Positions 12,876 through 23,725 of a DNA stretch of 64,000 nt are shown here, piece after piece. Origin of the DNA: Prunella strophiata (taxonomy: Eukaryota > Chordata > Aves > Passeriformes > Prunellidae); the NCBI GenBank assembly GCA_036583965.1, contig JAZBQD010000019.1, positions 3,835,006 through 3,899,005 of the forward strand. The letters run 5' to 3'. Made by a program: the position numbers and the translations under genes. Under the pieces are notes generated by a model. That model was not told the origin of the DNA. It searched no databases and saw only the letters and a program-made list of their open reading frames with translations. Every line of letters starts with the position of its first letter. The first letter of the stretch is position 1.

Positions 12876-13069
12876 AATCTCCATGTTCATGTCCATGCTC
12901 ATGGTTATATCCATGCCCCTTCCCAGGTCTATCCATGGTCAGGTGTGGAAACCCAGGGCAACAGGAATATTTCCCTGTCTGCCCTGGGGTGCCCTGACCC
13001 CCAGGGGAACACTGACTTTGACCCTCATTCATGGAGAAAGTTTCCTAAACTTCAAGACAGACTAGAATC

Positions 13070-13605
13070 CACTACAGTGTGGAGTAGATGGTAGAGAGTA
13101 GTGTAGGTGTATCACTTAGGTAAGAAATTTAGGTTTTGGGATTTTTAGTATGTTGTGGGTGGAAGCAAGATAGAGGGCATGGGGTGTCATCCTAAATTTC
13201 TTCTTCATGCTTCTTCCTTCTTCCTCACGGGTTTGGGTGGCATCTTGCAATTGGGTGGAAAAATCCACATTGAGGGCTTTTGGAGATTGCTTATTGGGTT
13301 AAAAGGGGAAATAATCTAGGTGTCAGTTCTTAATTGGATAGTTTAGCTTTAAAAGACCTTATAACGAGAGATTGTTAGCCATTTTTGCAATACTTTTCCA
13401 GTGCAGTAAGCCTAGTGTAAACAGTGTACAAAACTCTAGATAAAATAACAATAAACTAGAACCTAAAAACAAAAAAAGGCCAGTATGTCTTTCTTTTCTA
13501 ACACAAAACCACTTCAGAAGGGTCTCCCCTGACAGGGGAGCCCCCTGGGAGGACCTAAATCCCAAAAATCAGAGAATCAACAACAAATACCCCAACAGTC
13601 AGGCT
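13070..13605 (+). mobile_element. ERV LTR-like block, + orientation
   Basis: About 0.5 kb with an AATAAA signal at about 13451 and a downstream TCTTTCTTTTCTAACACA segment. Its middle (about 13200-13365) is the reverse complement of 31180-31345 with scattered differences, for example TCTTAATTGGATAGTTTAGC against GCTAAACTATCCAATTAAGA. No gag, pol or env flanks it, so it looks like a solo LTR. The exact ends are uncertain. Confidence 0.65.
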
Positions 13606-15405
13606 CATCAGGAACAGCTCAGCACGAGCCCCTCCTGTGACTCCAACCCTTCCCTCGCACAGGAACAGGGACCTCAAAAGTTCACCTCACCCACACCTGG
13701 CTCTCAGGTGGGATCAGTGATCTCCAGACTAAAGAGATGTTTGTCACTGGCTCATGAGACCCCACCACATCCCCTGGGAGCCCAGCCAGGCTTTGCTGCC
13801 CTTCCAAGGACCCTGTCCTGGCTGCAGCTCCCTCGGATGGGTTTTCCTGGGGAGCTGAGTGCAGGGGTGTGCCGAGGTCACGGCGGGGCGTTTCTCCTCC
13901 CACACCTGACACCCTGATCCTGCAAAGCCCTTAAGAGCCCTCATAAATACAACCAGATAAACACCCCCTTTGAGTCGGTGGCATTATTCCTCTGCTTGCC
14001 TTAAAGCAGGCGCTTAAGGACTTTGTTGGATTGGATTTGAAATGCTTTAGCCCTCGTCTTTATCTGCCTTAAAATCAATCTTGGAATTTGTTATTCCTTT
14101 CGAGACATCAGCAATCCCATCAACGTTTCCTCCTCCTTTTTGCAGAAGTTGAGGAACACTGTGGCATCACCCAGCTGCCAGGAGCTGAGGGCAGCACAAG
14201 AGGCAATTGTGAATTTCACCTGGTGCATCCACCAACTGGAAAGAGATTAAATTTTCTTGATACTGAGCTGACTTTTCTGACCATCTTGATGTAGACCTGG
14301 AGCCAAGTGTGGGGTGGCAGGAGGGGAAGGGGTGGGTGATTCATGTTGTGGCTATCAGTGTTTCACACATCTGAGAGCACGGCGTGCCCCAGCTGAGAAC
14401 TTCAATCCACTTAGTGCCAGACAGAATGGCAGCTGTGTTGGATTGATAAAAAATAATAATCATGATGAAATAATAGGATTAATGCCAGCCAGTGCTGTTT
14501 AACCAAAAGGTCATTTTGACAGAGGTAACTTTTATCAGGAAGCATCAAAAGATCAGATTCATTGTTGCTTTTTTTGAGGAGAGGGCACTAAGAAGACAAA
14601 GTGGGGATGTTGAACGTGCCAGGACTTTTCTGGACTGTGGCATTTGGCTGGAAGCAGCTCCCAGTCAGCAAAAAGCAGGTTCTCAGCTCCAGGGACATCG
14701 TGGCCAAAGCTCAGTATCATGCTCTGTGTCCCAACTGACAAACTCACCCTCAAACCATATTCCTTTGGGTGAACTCTCAGGGGTTTTATTTTTCTCTAAT
14801 TTCCTGCAACTGTTTCTGATTTCTCCACTGAAAAACACCTTCCTGCTTGTCTTGAAAACCCAGTTCAGCATCACTCCAGTTCCCACCTGCCCCTGGTGGT
14901 CTGTCTGGTCCTCATGGGCAGCCTTGGCTCTCCAGGGACTGCTCAGGTTGTGCCAGCACTGATGGCTCTGCCTTTCCTCCCTGAACTGGCTTAGTGCCCA
15001 TCCTAAGGATGATAGGGCTAAAATACACACAACTGAAAAAGGAAAAGAAGGTTGTAGAGCTCTGCTCCTTGCCTGGGGCTGTGGCAGAAGGAGAAAAGTT
15101 GATTGGGAGGAATAAGTGTTTAATTGTGTGTCTCCCTTCTGCCAGTGGCTTTGCTGGATCTCCACCTCTCTGCTTTCCCACCAAGCCTGTCCTGCAGCCC
15201 TAGATCTGCCCAGTGAGTCTCATGTCCCTCCTAGAGGAGGGTCCCTGCTGCCAGGGGGCTCTGGGCTCTCCATCTGTGCTTGCTGCACCACAGTCTGTGC
15301 TTTTCCCCTCCTCTGAAGGCCAGGGTGGTGTCCTTGAACCTCCTGAGCCCCTCACTGCCATGGGCACCGTGTCCAGGGATGTCACCTCTGGCTTCCCCCA
15401 CCACA

Positions 15406-15512
15406 AGCAACCTGGTGAGTTGGAGGTGTCCCTGCCCATGGCAGGAGAGCTGGACTGGATGACCTTTGAAGGTCCTTTCCAACCTAAGCCTTTCTGTGAT
15501 TCTGTGATCCCA
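15406..15512 (+). mobile_element. CR1 LINE 3' tail
   Basis: Sense tail: GGAGGTGTCCCTGCCCATGG, CCTTTCCAACCTAAGCC and two TTCTGTGA end repeats. Confidence 0.9.
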
Positions 15513-16190
15513 CGACAGCTTGCACCTAGCCGTGCTCTGTCAGCCTCAGGCCCCACATTTTTGGAAGTTCCTTGGCAATCCAGGACCAGAGCTGGGAGGC
15601 TGTCCTCTCCTTTCCTGCTCCATCTGCCACCTCCCTGCTGCTCAGGGTGCTTTGTGTCTTTCTGAGTGTGCACCCTCCCAGTTAAAACCAGTGTAGCCCA
15701 GTTCAGCGAGCGAGGGGTGGAATTGCTTTATTTTTACCTTTGGAAGCAAGAGGTGGTTTCCAGTAAAAGCTAAAAGTGGGTTTTTCTCCTGGATTTGGCT
15801 GCTGAAGTGTGGGACTGTGCTGTTTCCATCCCAGGAGCTGCTCTCCCACTGCTCCCATATCAAATGCAAACAGGAGCTGTGGGAGGCCAGCCCGTCTCTA
15901 ACTGCGTGAATCCATCTGAAGGGAAGAGACAAAATCCCCAAATCTCGAAATAATGAAAACAAAGATATCCAAGTAATAAAATCTGTGAGAAGCACAAAGA
16001 CAACATAACTCAGATCTCAGCTGGCTCAAAGAAAGTGTCCATTAACAAGGGATTAGCAGGAGGGAAGTACACAACCAGTCAATAGGAAGTGAAAACACAC
16101 CACACAGTCACCTAATATCACAGCCCAGTGCAGGGATAGGATGAAGGATGTGTTGGTAAAGTCAGAATAACAGCTACTCCAGAAATCCAT

Positions 16191-16217
16191 AAAAAAAAAA
16201 AAAAAAAAAAAAAAAAA
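16191..16217. repeat. 27-base A run
   Basis: Uninterrupted A tract; the sequence before it is not a recognisable retrocopy. Confidence 0.9.
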
Positions 16218-17605
16218 GTGCTGCCAAACCTGCCTTTGCTGTGGAGCCTGGTTCTTAAGAAACCTTGAAAAACAGAGGTTTGTTTGTCTTGGGGCTATCT
16301 CCTCACAGATTTGGACCTTTGGGGTGCCTTGTTCACACAAATAGGAATCAAAAATCAGTGAGATTGATTATGTTCTCCCCACTGCTGCTTTTCAGCTAGT
16401 CTGTAAGAGTCCCAAACTCTTCCTTCCTTGCAATGAAATTGCATTGTAATCACTTGTTTGAAAGGCACTGGTGGCTTGTGGAGTATTTCTTCAAAAGCGG
16501 GGCAGGAGCAAGTGCTGTGTAATTAGGTATGCAGCGAGCGTGTGTGGGTGATACATTCATTTGGAGTAATTCACACACTTGCACTTCCATCGTTATTTAG
16601 AGATTAAACCAGTTCAGCTCCTTCGTGCTCACATCTGCCCAACACCCCCGTGGGCTGCAGGCACTGGGGCACCTCCTGAAGCCACAAAATATTAAACCCC
16701 ATCCCAAAATGCTGCTCTGACACGAGTGTTCACAAGCAAAGCCTTATTTTAGTAACTCTGAGTTTTAGCTGCTCTTGTCAGGAGGATGGGGGAGAGGCTG
16801 GGAGGTACCCAACACCCCTCCATGGTGATTCACAGCCCCCTGGGGGGGTCAGCCCAGCTGCATGGGAAACAGGGCCAGGTTCTAAACAGGGGCTTAATCT
16901 GAGTTAAAATTAAATGGGCTTAATCTGGTCTTAATCTGAAATAATACCTCCGGTGTTCTGGATGTATCGGCACAGGGTTGGCAGGACCAGCCACTGTCCT
17001 TCAGGAGCCCTGGGCAGTGCTGCCAGGAAGGCTGGCTGGGCCAGCAGCACCCTGCTGCCTCCCAAAATGACCTCTGGGTCTCTGTGGCCACCAGCAGCAG
17101 TGGTGATCACACCCTCATCCTGTCCACCCTCTGTAGACTGGAGACTTCTGAGTGCAGCACAGAAATCTGTTGGATTTGTAGGTTTGTGAATGCCCTCACA
17201 AGCCTGCCCTGGCATCAGTGGAACCCCTAAAGCAGTGCAGGTGCTGCTGTAGGTGGCACAGAGCTGTGGGCACAGCTCCTGGGTGTGGCACGTGCTGCAG
17301 GGTCCCCTCGAGGCTGTGGTCACAGGGGAATGGAGCCCTGAGATAAAGGCTGTGGGTGGGCTGCCCACCCTGCTGGATGCAGGTGAAACCATCCACCTGA
17401 GCCTGGCAGAAAAGGAAACAGGGAGGATGGGAAGGAAATGTGACAGGCCTTGGGGACAGGGTCACACTGGTAGCCCAAGTGCAGCAGGACCTTGGTGGGG
17501 CTCAGCCCAGCACTGAATCAGGCACTTGCACTTGAAATATGAGCAAAAGGAGCAGAAGGCTGTTTCAGAAGATGAGAGGCTCTTCCACCATCAAAGTCCA
17601 TACAT

Positions 17606-17880
17606 TCATAGGAGATGCTGAGCTGGAAGGGGACCACAAGGATCAGAGTCCAGCTCCTGGCCCTGCACAGACACCCCAACAATCCCACCCTGTGCCTGAC
17701 AGTGTTTTCCAAACACCCCTGGAGCTCTGGCAGCCTTGGGGCTGTGCCCATTTCCTGAGGACCTGTTCAGTGCTCAATCACCCTCTGAGTGAGGAACCTT
17801 TTCCTGATATCCAGCCTAAACCTCCCCTGACTCAGCTTGATGCCATTCCCATGGCCAAAACCCAGTGAGAGCAAAAGGGG
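17606..17880 (-). mobile_element. CR1 LINE 3' fragment
   Basis: Antisense; CTGAGCTGGAAGGGGACC, AGTCCAGCTCCTGGCCCTGC and TCCAGCCTAAACCTCCCC place it in the same variant group as the fragment at 40586. Confidence 0.85.
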
Positions 17881-18949
17881 AGTTTTAACTTCCTTGCTGG
17901 AGCCAGTGTACAGCTGAGCCCTTATCCACCCCAAAGCCATCTCAGCACCCATCAGAGGCACCAACAGCTCCTGCTAAAAACCTTTCCCAGCTCTTCCAGC
18001 ATCCCCCAAAAGTGTTTTTCAGGAGATGTGCCCTGAACCCTGCTCCAGCCTGATGGATTTAGGTGAGCATTGATCCAAGTGGCATCACCTGACATCAACT
18101 GGCACCTCTGGCAACAGCTCCTGGGCTGGGGGAGAAGTTTCACAGCTTTGCTTTGCTTTTTGCCATGGCAATTGGCATGCAAACACCCTCTCCCCAGAAA
18201 ATAATGTACATTGTCCCGAGGATTTATGTGTTGCCAGCTGCAATTTATGAGATTCTGCAAGCTCTGCTGGTAGCTTTGTATACTGGAGGTTTCATTTGAG
18301 AGTCATCAGCCACAGATTATGACTGCAAGGGGTGCCTGTCTTTAATCTCATTTTTGAAGGAATAAATGTTATTAGTTTTGATGAATTAATGGTATTTAGG
18401 TGTGCAAGGTTAGCATGAATTAATGTCCACCTATTTCTGTTGTGGCTGACTATTGTGAAAGGACTCTGGTAAGCAATCTTTACACAGTCTCTTTTTTTCT
18501 TCCCCTTCATTCTTTTCTAATGCTCTTTTAGGAGCTTAAAAATAATGTTTGAGAATTCTTTTTTTCCTCTTTCTTTTTAAGTAAAAAGAAATATTGAAGA
18601 TTTTCCCCTGGGTAGAGCTGACATTAACTTAGCCACTGCTGAGTCACGGAAGGCTAACAAGCATTTGGGAGCCCAACCAAAAGGCTCTGATTTATGGATG
18701 CTGCAGGTGGAGGAATAATTCATGGCACAGCTCAGCTTTCTGGGGAGGGCTGGCATTGCTGAGGATTGTGGATTTACTGGCTGATGGAACAGCACCAAAA
18801 GAAGAGTTGAAGGGAACCCACCACCTCCAAAGTGGGTCACAGAAGTGCAGGGCACTGGGATCTGCTGCCACATGGAGCCAGGGACCACACTCCCCTTTAT
18901 GAGCTGTTCACCTGCTGCTAAAACCACTTTGTTTTAATTTTACCTTAGA

Positions 18950-19222
18950 ATCATTGAGCAACAGAATGGTTTGGGTTGGAAGGAACCATAGAGACCATCC
19001 CATTCCAAACCCCTGCCATGTGCAGGGACAGCTCCCACTATTCCAGGTTGCTCCAAGCCCTGTCCAACCTGGCCTTGGGCACTTCCAGGGATCCAGGGGC
19101 AGCCACAGCTTCTCTGGGCCAGGGTCTCACCACCTTCACCCTCAGGCAAGAATTTTTTCTGTGTATCTAATCTAAATTTCCCCTTTTTCAGTTTAAACCC
19201 ATTGCATTCTTCTTAAACTCCC
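18950..19222 (-). mobile_element. CR1 LINE 3' fragment
   Basis: Antisense; AACAGAATGGTTTGGGTTGG, AGGGGCAGCCACAGCTTCTC, ending in the TTTCAGTTTAAACCCATTGC block. Confidence 0.93.
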
Positions 19223-19887
19223 ATATTTTCCTCTGATCAGAGTCAACCAGCCCTGATAATGACAAAATCTCATTTCCCCTGGCTGATTCATGATCTTTGT
19301 AGCCTGGCTCGTTTGTGTTCCATGCTGTCCATCAGATCAAGGCAAGCCTGCTGTTTGAGATGATTCTCTAGAATAACATCACTCTCATGGTGGGGGAAAA
19401 GAAAATCAGGACAAAAATTGCATATTTCAGGTCCAAATGGTTGCAACAGATCATGTTTTGATTTTTTCTGCATGGGTTGAGAAGGCTTAACTCTGAAATG
19501 GGTGGACAGCATGTTGAAGGTCCTCACTGCCACTCCATCCTTCAAAAGCAAGGACAGAGGGATGTATTTGGCTCCTTCTTTGCCCACCCTGCAGAGAGCT
19601 TGGCATGGGCATTTCACAAGGTTATGGGAAAAAGTTAGACTGGCCTAGTAAGTTTGGCCTCTTAGAAGGGGGCTCAGCACAGAGGTTTCTTTGGCAGCTT
19701 TATACTTGTGAGGGCAAACAGCCTTTCTGAAAACAGGCAGCAATATCCACTTCCAAACCTTGAGGAATAATTCTGCCAGCAAAATAATTTTCTGGAATAA
19801 AATCAGCATAAAATTGGGTTCTGAATCGATGTGCCATGAACACCTAGACCAGATATTTATTTATAGATCCCTGGCAATGCTCATGGA

Positions 19888-20008
19888 AGGTTGGAGAGGC
19901 TTGGAGCAACCTGGTCTAGTGGAAGGTGTCCCTGCCCATGGCAGGGGGTTGGAATGAGATGGACTTTAAGGTCCCTTCCAACCCAAATAATTCTATAATT
20001 CAGTGATT
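19888..20008 (+). mobile_element. CR1 LINE 3' tail
   Basis: Sense; GGCTTGGAGCAACCTGG, GGTGTCCCTGCCCATGGC, CCTTCCAACCCAAATAATTC and AT-rich end repeats. Confidence 0.9.
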
Positions 20009-20439
20009 GTCAACAACCTGGGGACTGAAAACATTGATCACTAAAAACCCAAGATTTCTCTGCCTTCCCTTGGTCCCATCAACTGGGGACTTGCTCTGTT
20101 AAAAGATAATAAGATCTAAGGTCTGACAGTGTTATCTGGATGGAAGGAACCTTTAATTGAGGATATTTTTCTTTTTTAATGAGGAGTCTCCAGGAACAGG
20201 CGGGGAATGCCTGTACTGCTGGAAGGATCCAGGTTTAAACGTGCCTTTACAAAATTCTGTGTTATCTGGTGACAGCTACAGAGCCCTCCCCAAAATTGGG
20301 CTTGTTACAGTGCATTTGCTGAAAAAAATTGCACACAAAAGATCTGAACCCCTTTACAAGGGAAGCACCTGTAGTATGTGATAGGCTTCTTTCTCCCATA
20401 TAGGTATATTTAGGAATAACAAAAAGTCTGTGTAAAACT

Positions 20440-20720
20440 GCCTTGAGCTGTTCTTTAAGTTAATTATCACTTCTTTGGGTACTATGAATGGCTGTTCAAT
20501 GACACTGTCAGTGAGTGGAATGAACCAAATTACTTTAATTATGGAGTAATTGCACAGAGTGATGGTAATTAAATCTTGATCAGTTTAAGTGAGTGAATTA
20601 ATTGCTCCAACTTGGAATGCACACGGCAGCAAGAGGAGTTGTTTTGTAGTTTAATTAACACCAACCACTAAATTCTTATCATATCTAAAATGCAGACAAT
20701 TAATGAGTTTGATTCTGCTC
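20440..20720. promoter_or_regulatory. Candidate conserved regulatory block
   Basis: Dense TAATTA-type words (GTTAATTATCAC, CTTTAATTATGG, GAGTAATTGC, GGTAATTAAATC, GAATTAATTGC, GTTTAATTAACACC) in 280 bases, no repeats. Confidence 0.35.
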
Positions 20721-22759
20721 TCACCTTAATAGGAACTAGGACAGAATGCATGCTGAGAAAGGTAGTTGTGGTAGCAAGATGACAGAAAACTTAATATTCC
20801 TGTCAGTGGTGGAGATACATTAGCTATACTCTCTGCTTTGCCTTGCAGTGAAATGTGCAAATAGAAATATTTCCATATAATTAGCTCCTGGCTCCATTTT
20901 GTTTCAATACTCACTGATCAGGAGACATTGCCAAATTGTTAATGTTTTCTACTTCAGCTGCCTGTGTTTCCAGGTGATTTTTAGCCTCTTCTCCCTGTGT
21001 TGTCCAGTGTGCTGCTACCAGCCTGGATAAATGAGCTGTTCCTTCCTTGTGCCACGTGCAAAGGTGCTGCCATGATTTTGGGTGTGTGATGGTCACACAG
21101 ACCTCTCCTTAATGCAATGACCACCTCCTGCCTCACCTGACAGCCTCCCAAAAGTGACTCCTCTCATGGGAAGGTCTTTGCTTCTCTTCTTTTCACTCCT
21201 GCCATGATTACATCTTCCTGAAGGGTCAGGGGACATGGAGGTTGTGGTGTTGACATGTTGACAAAAGGGAGGAAAGCTGCAAATTCATACCCACAAGTGC
21301 TTGTCACAAGTGACACTGCTTAAGGACACTTAAATATAAAGAAGAAGGGAGTTCCCAGCAGATGATGTGTCTGTGGGTTCAGAGTATTAATTTTTAGCTT
21401 AATCATGGAGATCAGAGGAGGGGGGGAAACTCCCTGGACTGATACCAAATGAGGAACTTGGCTTAAAGGTGCTTTTAAATAATAAAATATCTATCCTGAA
21501 CACCTGCCTGGGGCACTTTCACACAGACAGACAGACAGCTCCATCTATCTCTAGCAGGAGGTGATAATTTACTCAGCAGGGAAGCTGGTGGAGGTGTGAC
21601 CCTGAGCTGGAGCTGCCATTCACAAGGTCACACCCACCACCATCCCACCAGGGCACTGATGGCCACTGGCCAGCATCGTGGAGGGCAGTGGCACAGTGAG
21701 AGTGCCATGGCTTCAGTGGCACTGAGGTTCTACAGGTGTGAAGCATTTAATTGGAATTTGCACCCCTGAATGTCTGAATTTGAGCAAACAGGGTAAATAC
21801 TCCAGTACAGAGAAGCACTCAGTGGTGTGACCAGGGACAGTGCCCAGCTGGCAGTGCCAGAGCAGCTGCCTCTTCGTTAGCTCTGGTTTCTGCCTCCTCT
21901 TTAATTGGTGCTCAGAGCCAGCACTGCCATGGCTCTGCAACACTGCTCTGCCCAAGGCCAGCTCTTGATCAAATTTTCCACATCTCATCCCAGCCTTGGT
22001 CACATTCCCTCGCTCCTTCCACATCCCCACTGGGCTCCATGTCATGGGCACAGGCACAGCTCCAGGAGATAATTCCCTGCTGAGTGATATCTCCTCTGAT
22101 TTGAATTGCTGTCAGTGGCAAAACACCATCTTTTGGAAGCAAAAGAAAGAACCTGCTGAATTAGAGGTATTTCTCCATCCATTTGCAAGATTTCATGGAG
22201 TTAATTCCAATGCATGGCTCCTGTGGCTGCCATGACAAAATCAGAGCCTTAGAGATGGCCAAGGAATTCCCATTTGTAGGGATTTTTGATCCCCTGAGGC
22301 ATGCTCAGCTTCTGCTAAGGACTCAAGCCACATAAAGTGTTTAGATAGGAGCTCCCTCCTCCTCCAACACCATCAACAAAATAACTTTCATTTATTTCAA
22401 TGCATTTTCCTACTGTTTTCCCAAAATAACATAGTAGCACAATGTCTGGGGCTCACTACCCAGCATCCTAGAATTTCTTTTTAATTTTTTTTCTCTTCCT
22501 TCTTTGGTGACTTTGCTTGTGGACTGGTGCATGATGTTTGCCTGGGTTATGTCCTGAAGATATTTGAAGGCAAAAGGGTTTTTTCATTCTGAAAACTGAG
22601 CCTCTTGAATGAAAGGCCCTGTTGTTTGGTTTTTGTGGTGCTGGAGTAGCTGGCCACAGGACTTGCAGCAGCTCAAGGTCGCTGTGTTGAGAGCAGCATC
22701 ACAACTTTGTCCACAGCAGGAAGGGCTGCCAAACTGTGTGACAGGGTGGGAAATGCTAA

Positions 22760-22912
22760 ATCATAGAGTCACAGAATTCCAGAATGTTTGGGGTTGGAAG
22801 CAACCTTAAAGCCCATATAGTTCCACCCCTGCCATGGGCAGGGACACCTTCCACTGTCCCAGGCTGCTCCAAGCCCCATCCCACTTGGCCTGGAACTCTT
22901 TCAGGTTTGAGG
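22760..22912 (-). mobile_element. CR1 LINE 3' tail
   Basis: Antisense; starts AATCATAGAGTCACAGAATT, then GGGTTGGAAGCAACCTTAAA and CATGGGCAGGGACACCTTCC. Confidence 0.92.
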
Positions 22913-23169
22913 CAATCACTTTGTTTCACATTTTCCTCAAAGTGCAGGAAAACCAAACTTTTGGCACTTACTCTGATCTATCCACCCCTTTCTCCACCCT
23001 CTCTTCTCTAAGCTTTATAGAGCAGATTTTAGCCCTGAAGCTTTTAGCCCCTTTAGTCCTACAGGAGGCTGTGCCAGGCTGGCTGGGCCTTCATCCCTTT
23101 TGGGACCTTCGTTCCACTTTGCCTTTTCCCACAAAGCACCACCTTCATTTTGGCACTGGAGAAGAGGCC

Positions 23170-23725
23170 ACACTGTGATAATTTATTTGTGGTGAGTTTT
23201 GAATAAGTTAGAGATGGGATTTTTGAGTTGTTTTTGATGATGTGGTTTATTTTTTTATTTTTTACATAGGTATGAAGGGTGAGTTTGGTTTACATTGTTA
23301 CAGTATCGTTTAGAAAGTTATAAGACTTTAATAAGATTTTTAAAGGAGTTATTAACTAATAAAATATTGTTAACAAAGATATTTATGTTTTTAACCTAAT
23401 CTTTAAATATTTTGTCTTATAGACTCATACTACAGTATAAGTTTTCTTAGCCAATCATGTTATGACACACAAACCTACAGTACTGCATTCAGAACTCCTT
23501 GTTTACCTTTGTAACTACTTTTATTTTTGCTATATCTTAAACTCTAAAACTCCAAACTTTCCTTAACTTAACATGTCTCTACTTTAAACTATTAATCCAC
23601 ATTCTCGCTTCTAACACTTATGTTTAGAAGCTTTTTCCAAAGTCTCAAACCAAATCAAAATTTAATTCTAAGCTTTAACTTACAAACCCAAAATTCTAAA
23701 AAATTCCTGACATTTCAAATTCCAA
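23170..23725 (-). mobile_element. AT-rich LTR-like block
   Basis: An unusually AT-rich 550 bases with sharp edges against GC-richer flanks. On the minus strand it starts TGTTGGAATTTGAAATGTC, sharing the TGTTGGAAT start with the 31.6 kb LTR. No viral genes. LTR identity is inferred from start, length and composition. Confidence 0.5.

Larger units (their letters stand above)
1611..13070. other. Non-coding flank with CR1 pieces and AT-rich unique blocks
   Basis: No exon recognisable on either strand. It holds six CR1 fragments or tails (listed separately), a purine-rich stretch at 7770-7930, and three unique blocks with regulatory character (4180-4600, 7200-7640, 11470-12030). The remaining sequence is ordinary unique DNA in which I see no structure. 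Confidence 0.6.
13606..23169. other. Non-coding flank, middle part
   Basis: No exon recognised. Contains five CR1 fragments, a 27-base A run (16191-16217), an ACAG repeat near 21522, and unique AT-rich blocks at 13950-14110, 16400-16620, 18230-18560 and 20440-20720. The rest is unremarkable. Confidence 0.6.

Noticed and set aside
16191..16217. Processed pseudogene ending in poly(A)
   Set aside because: No coding-like sequence or target-site duplication seen beside the A run.
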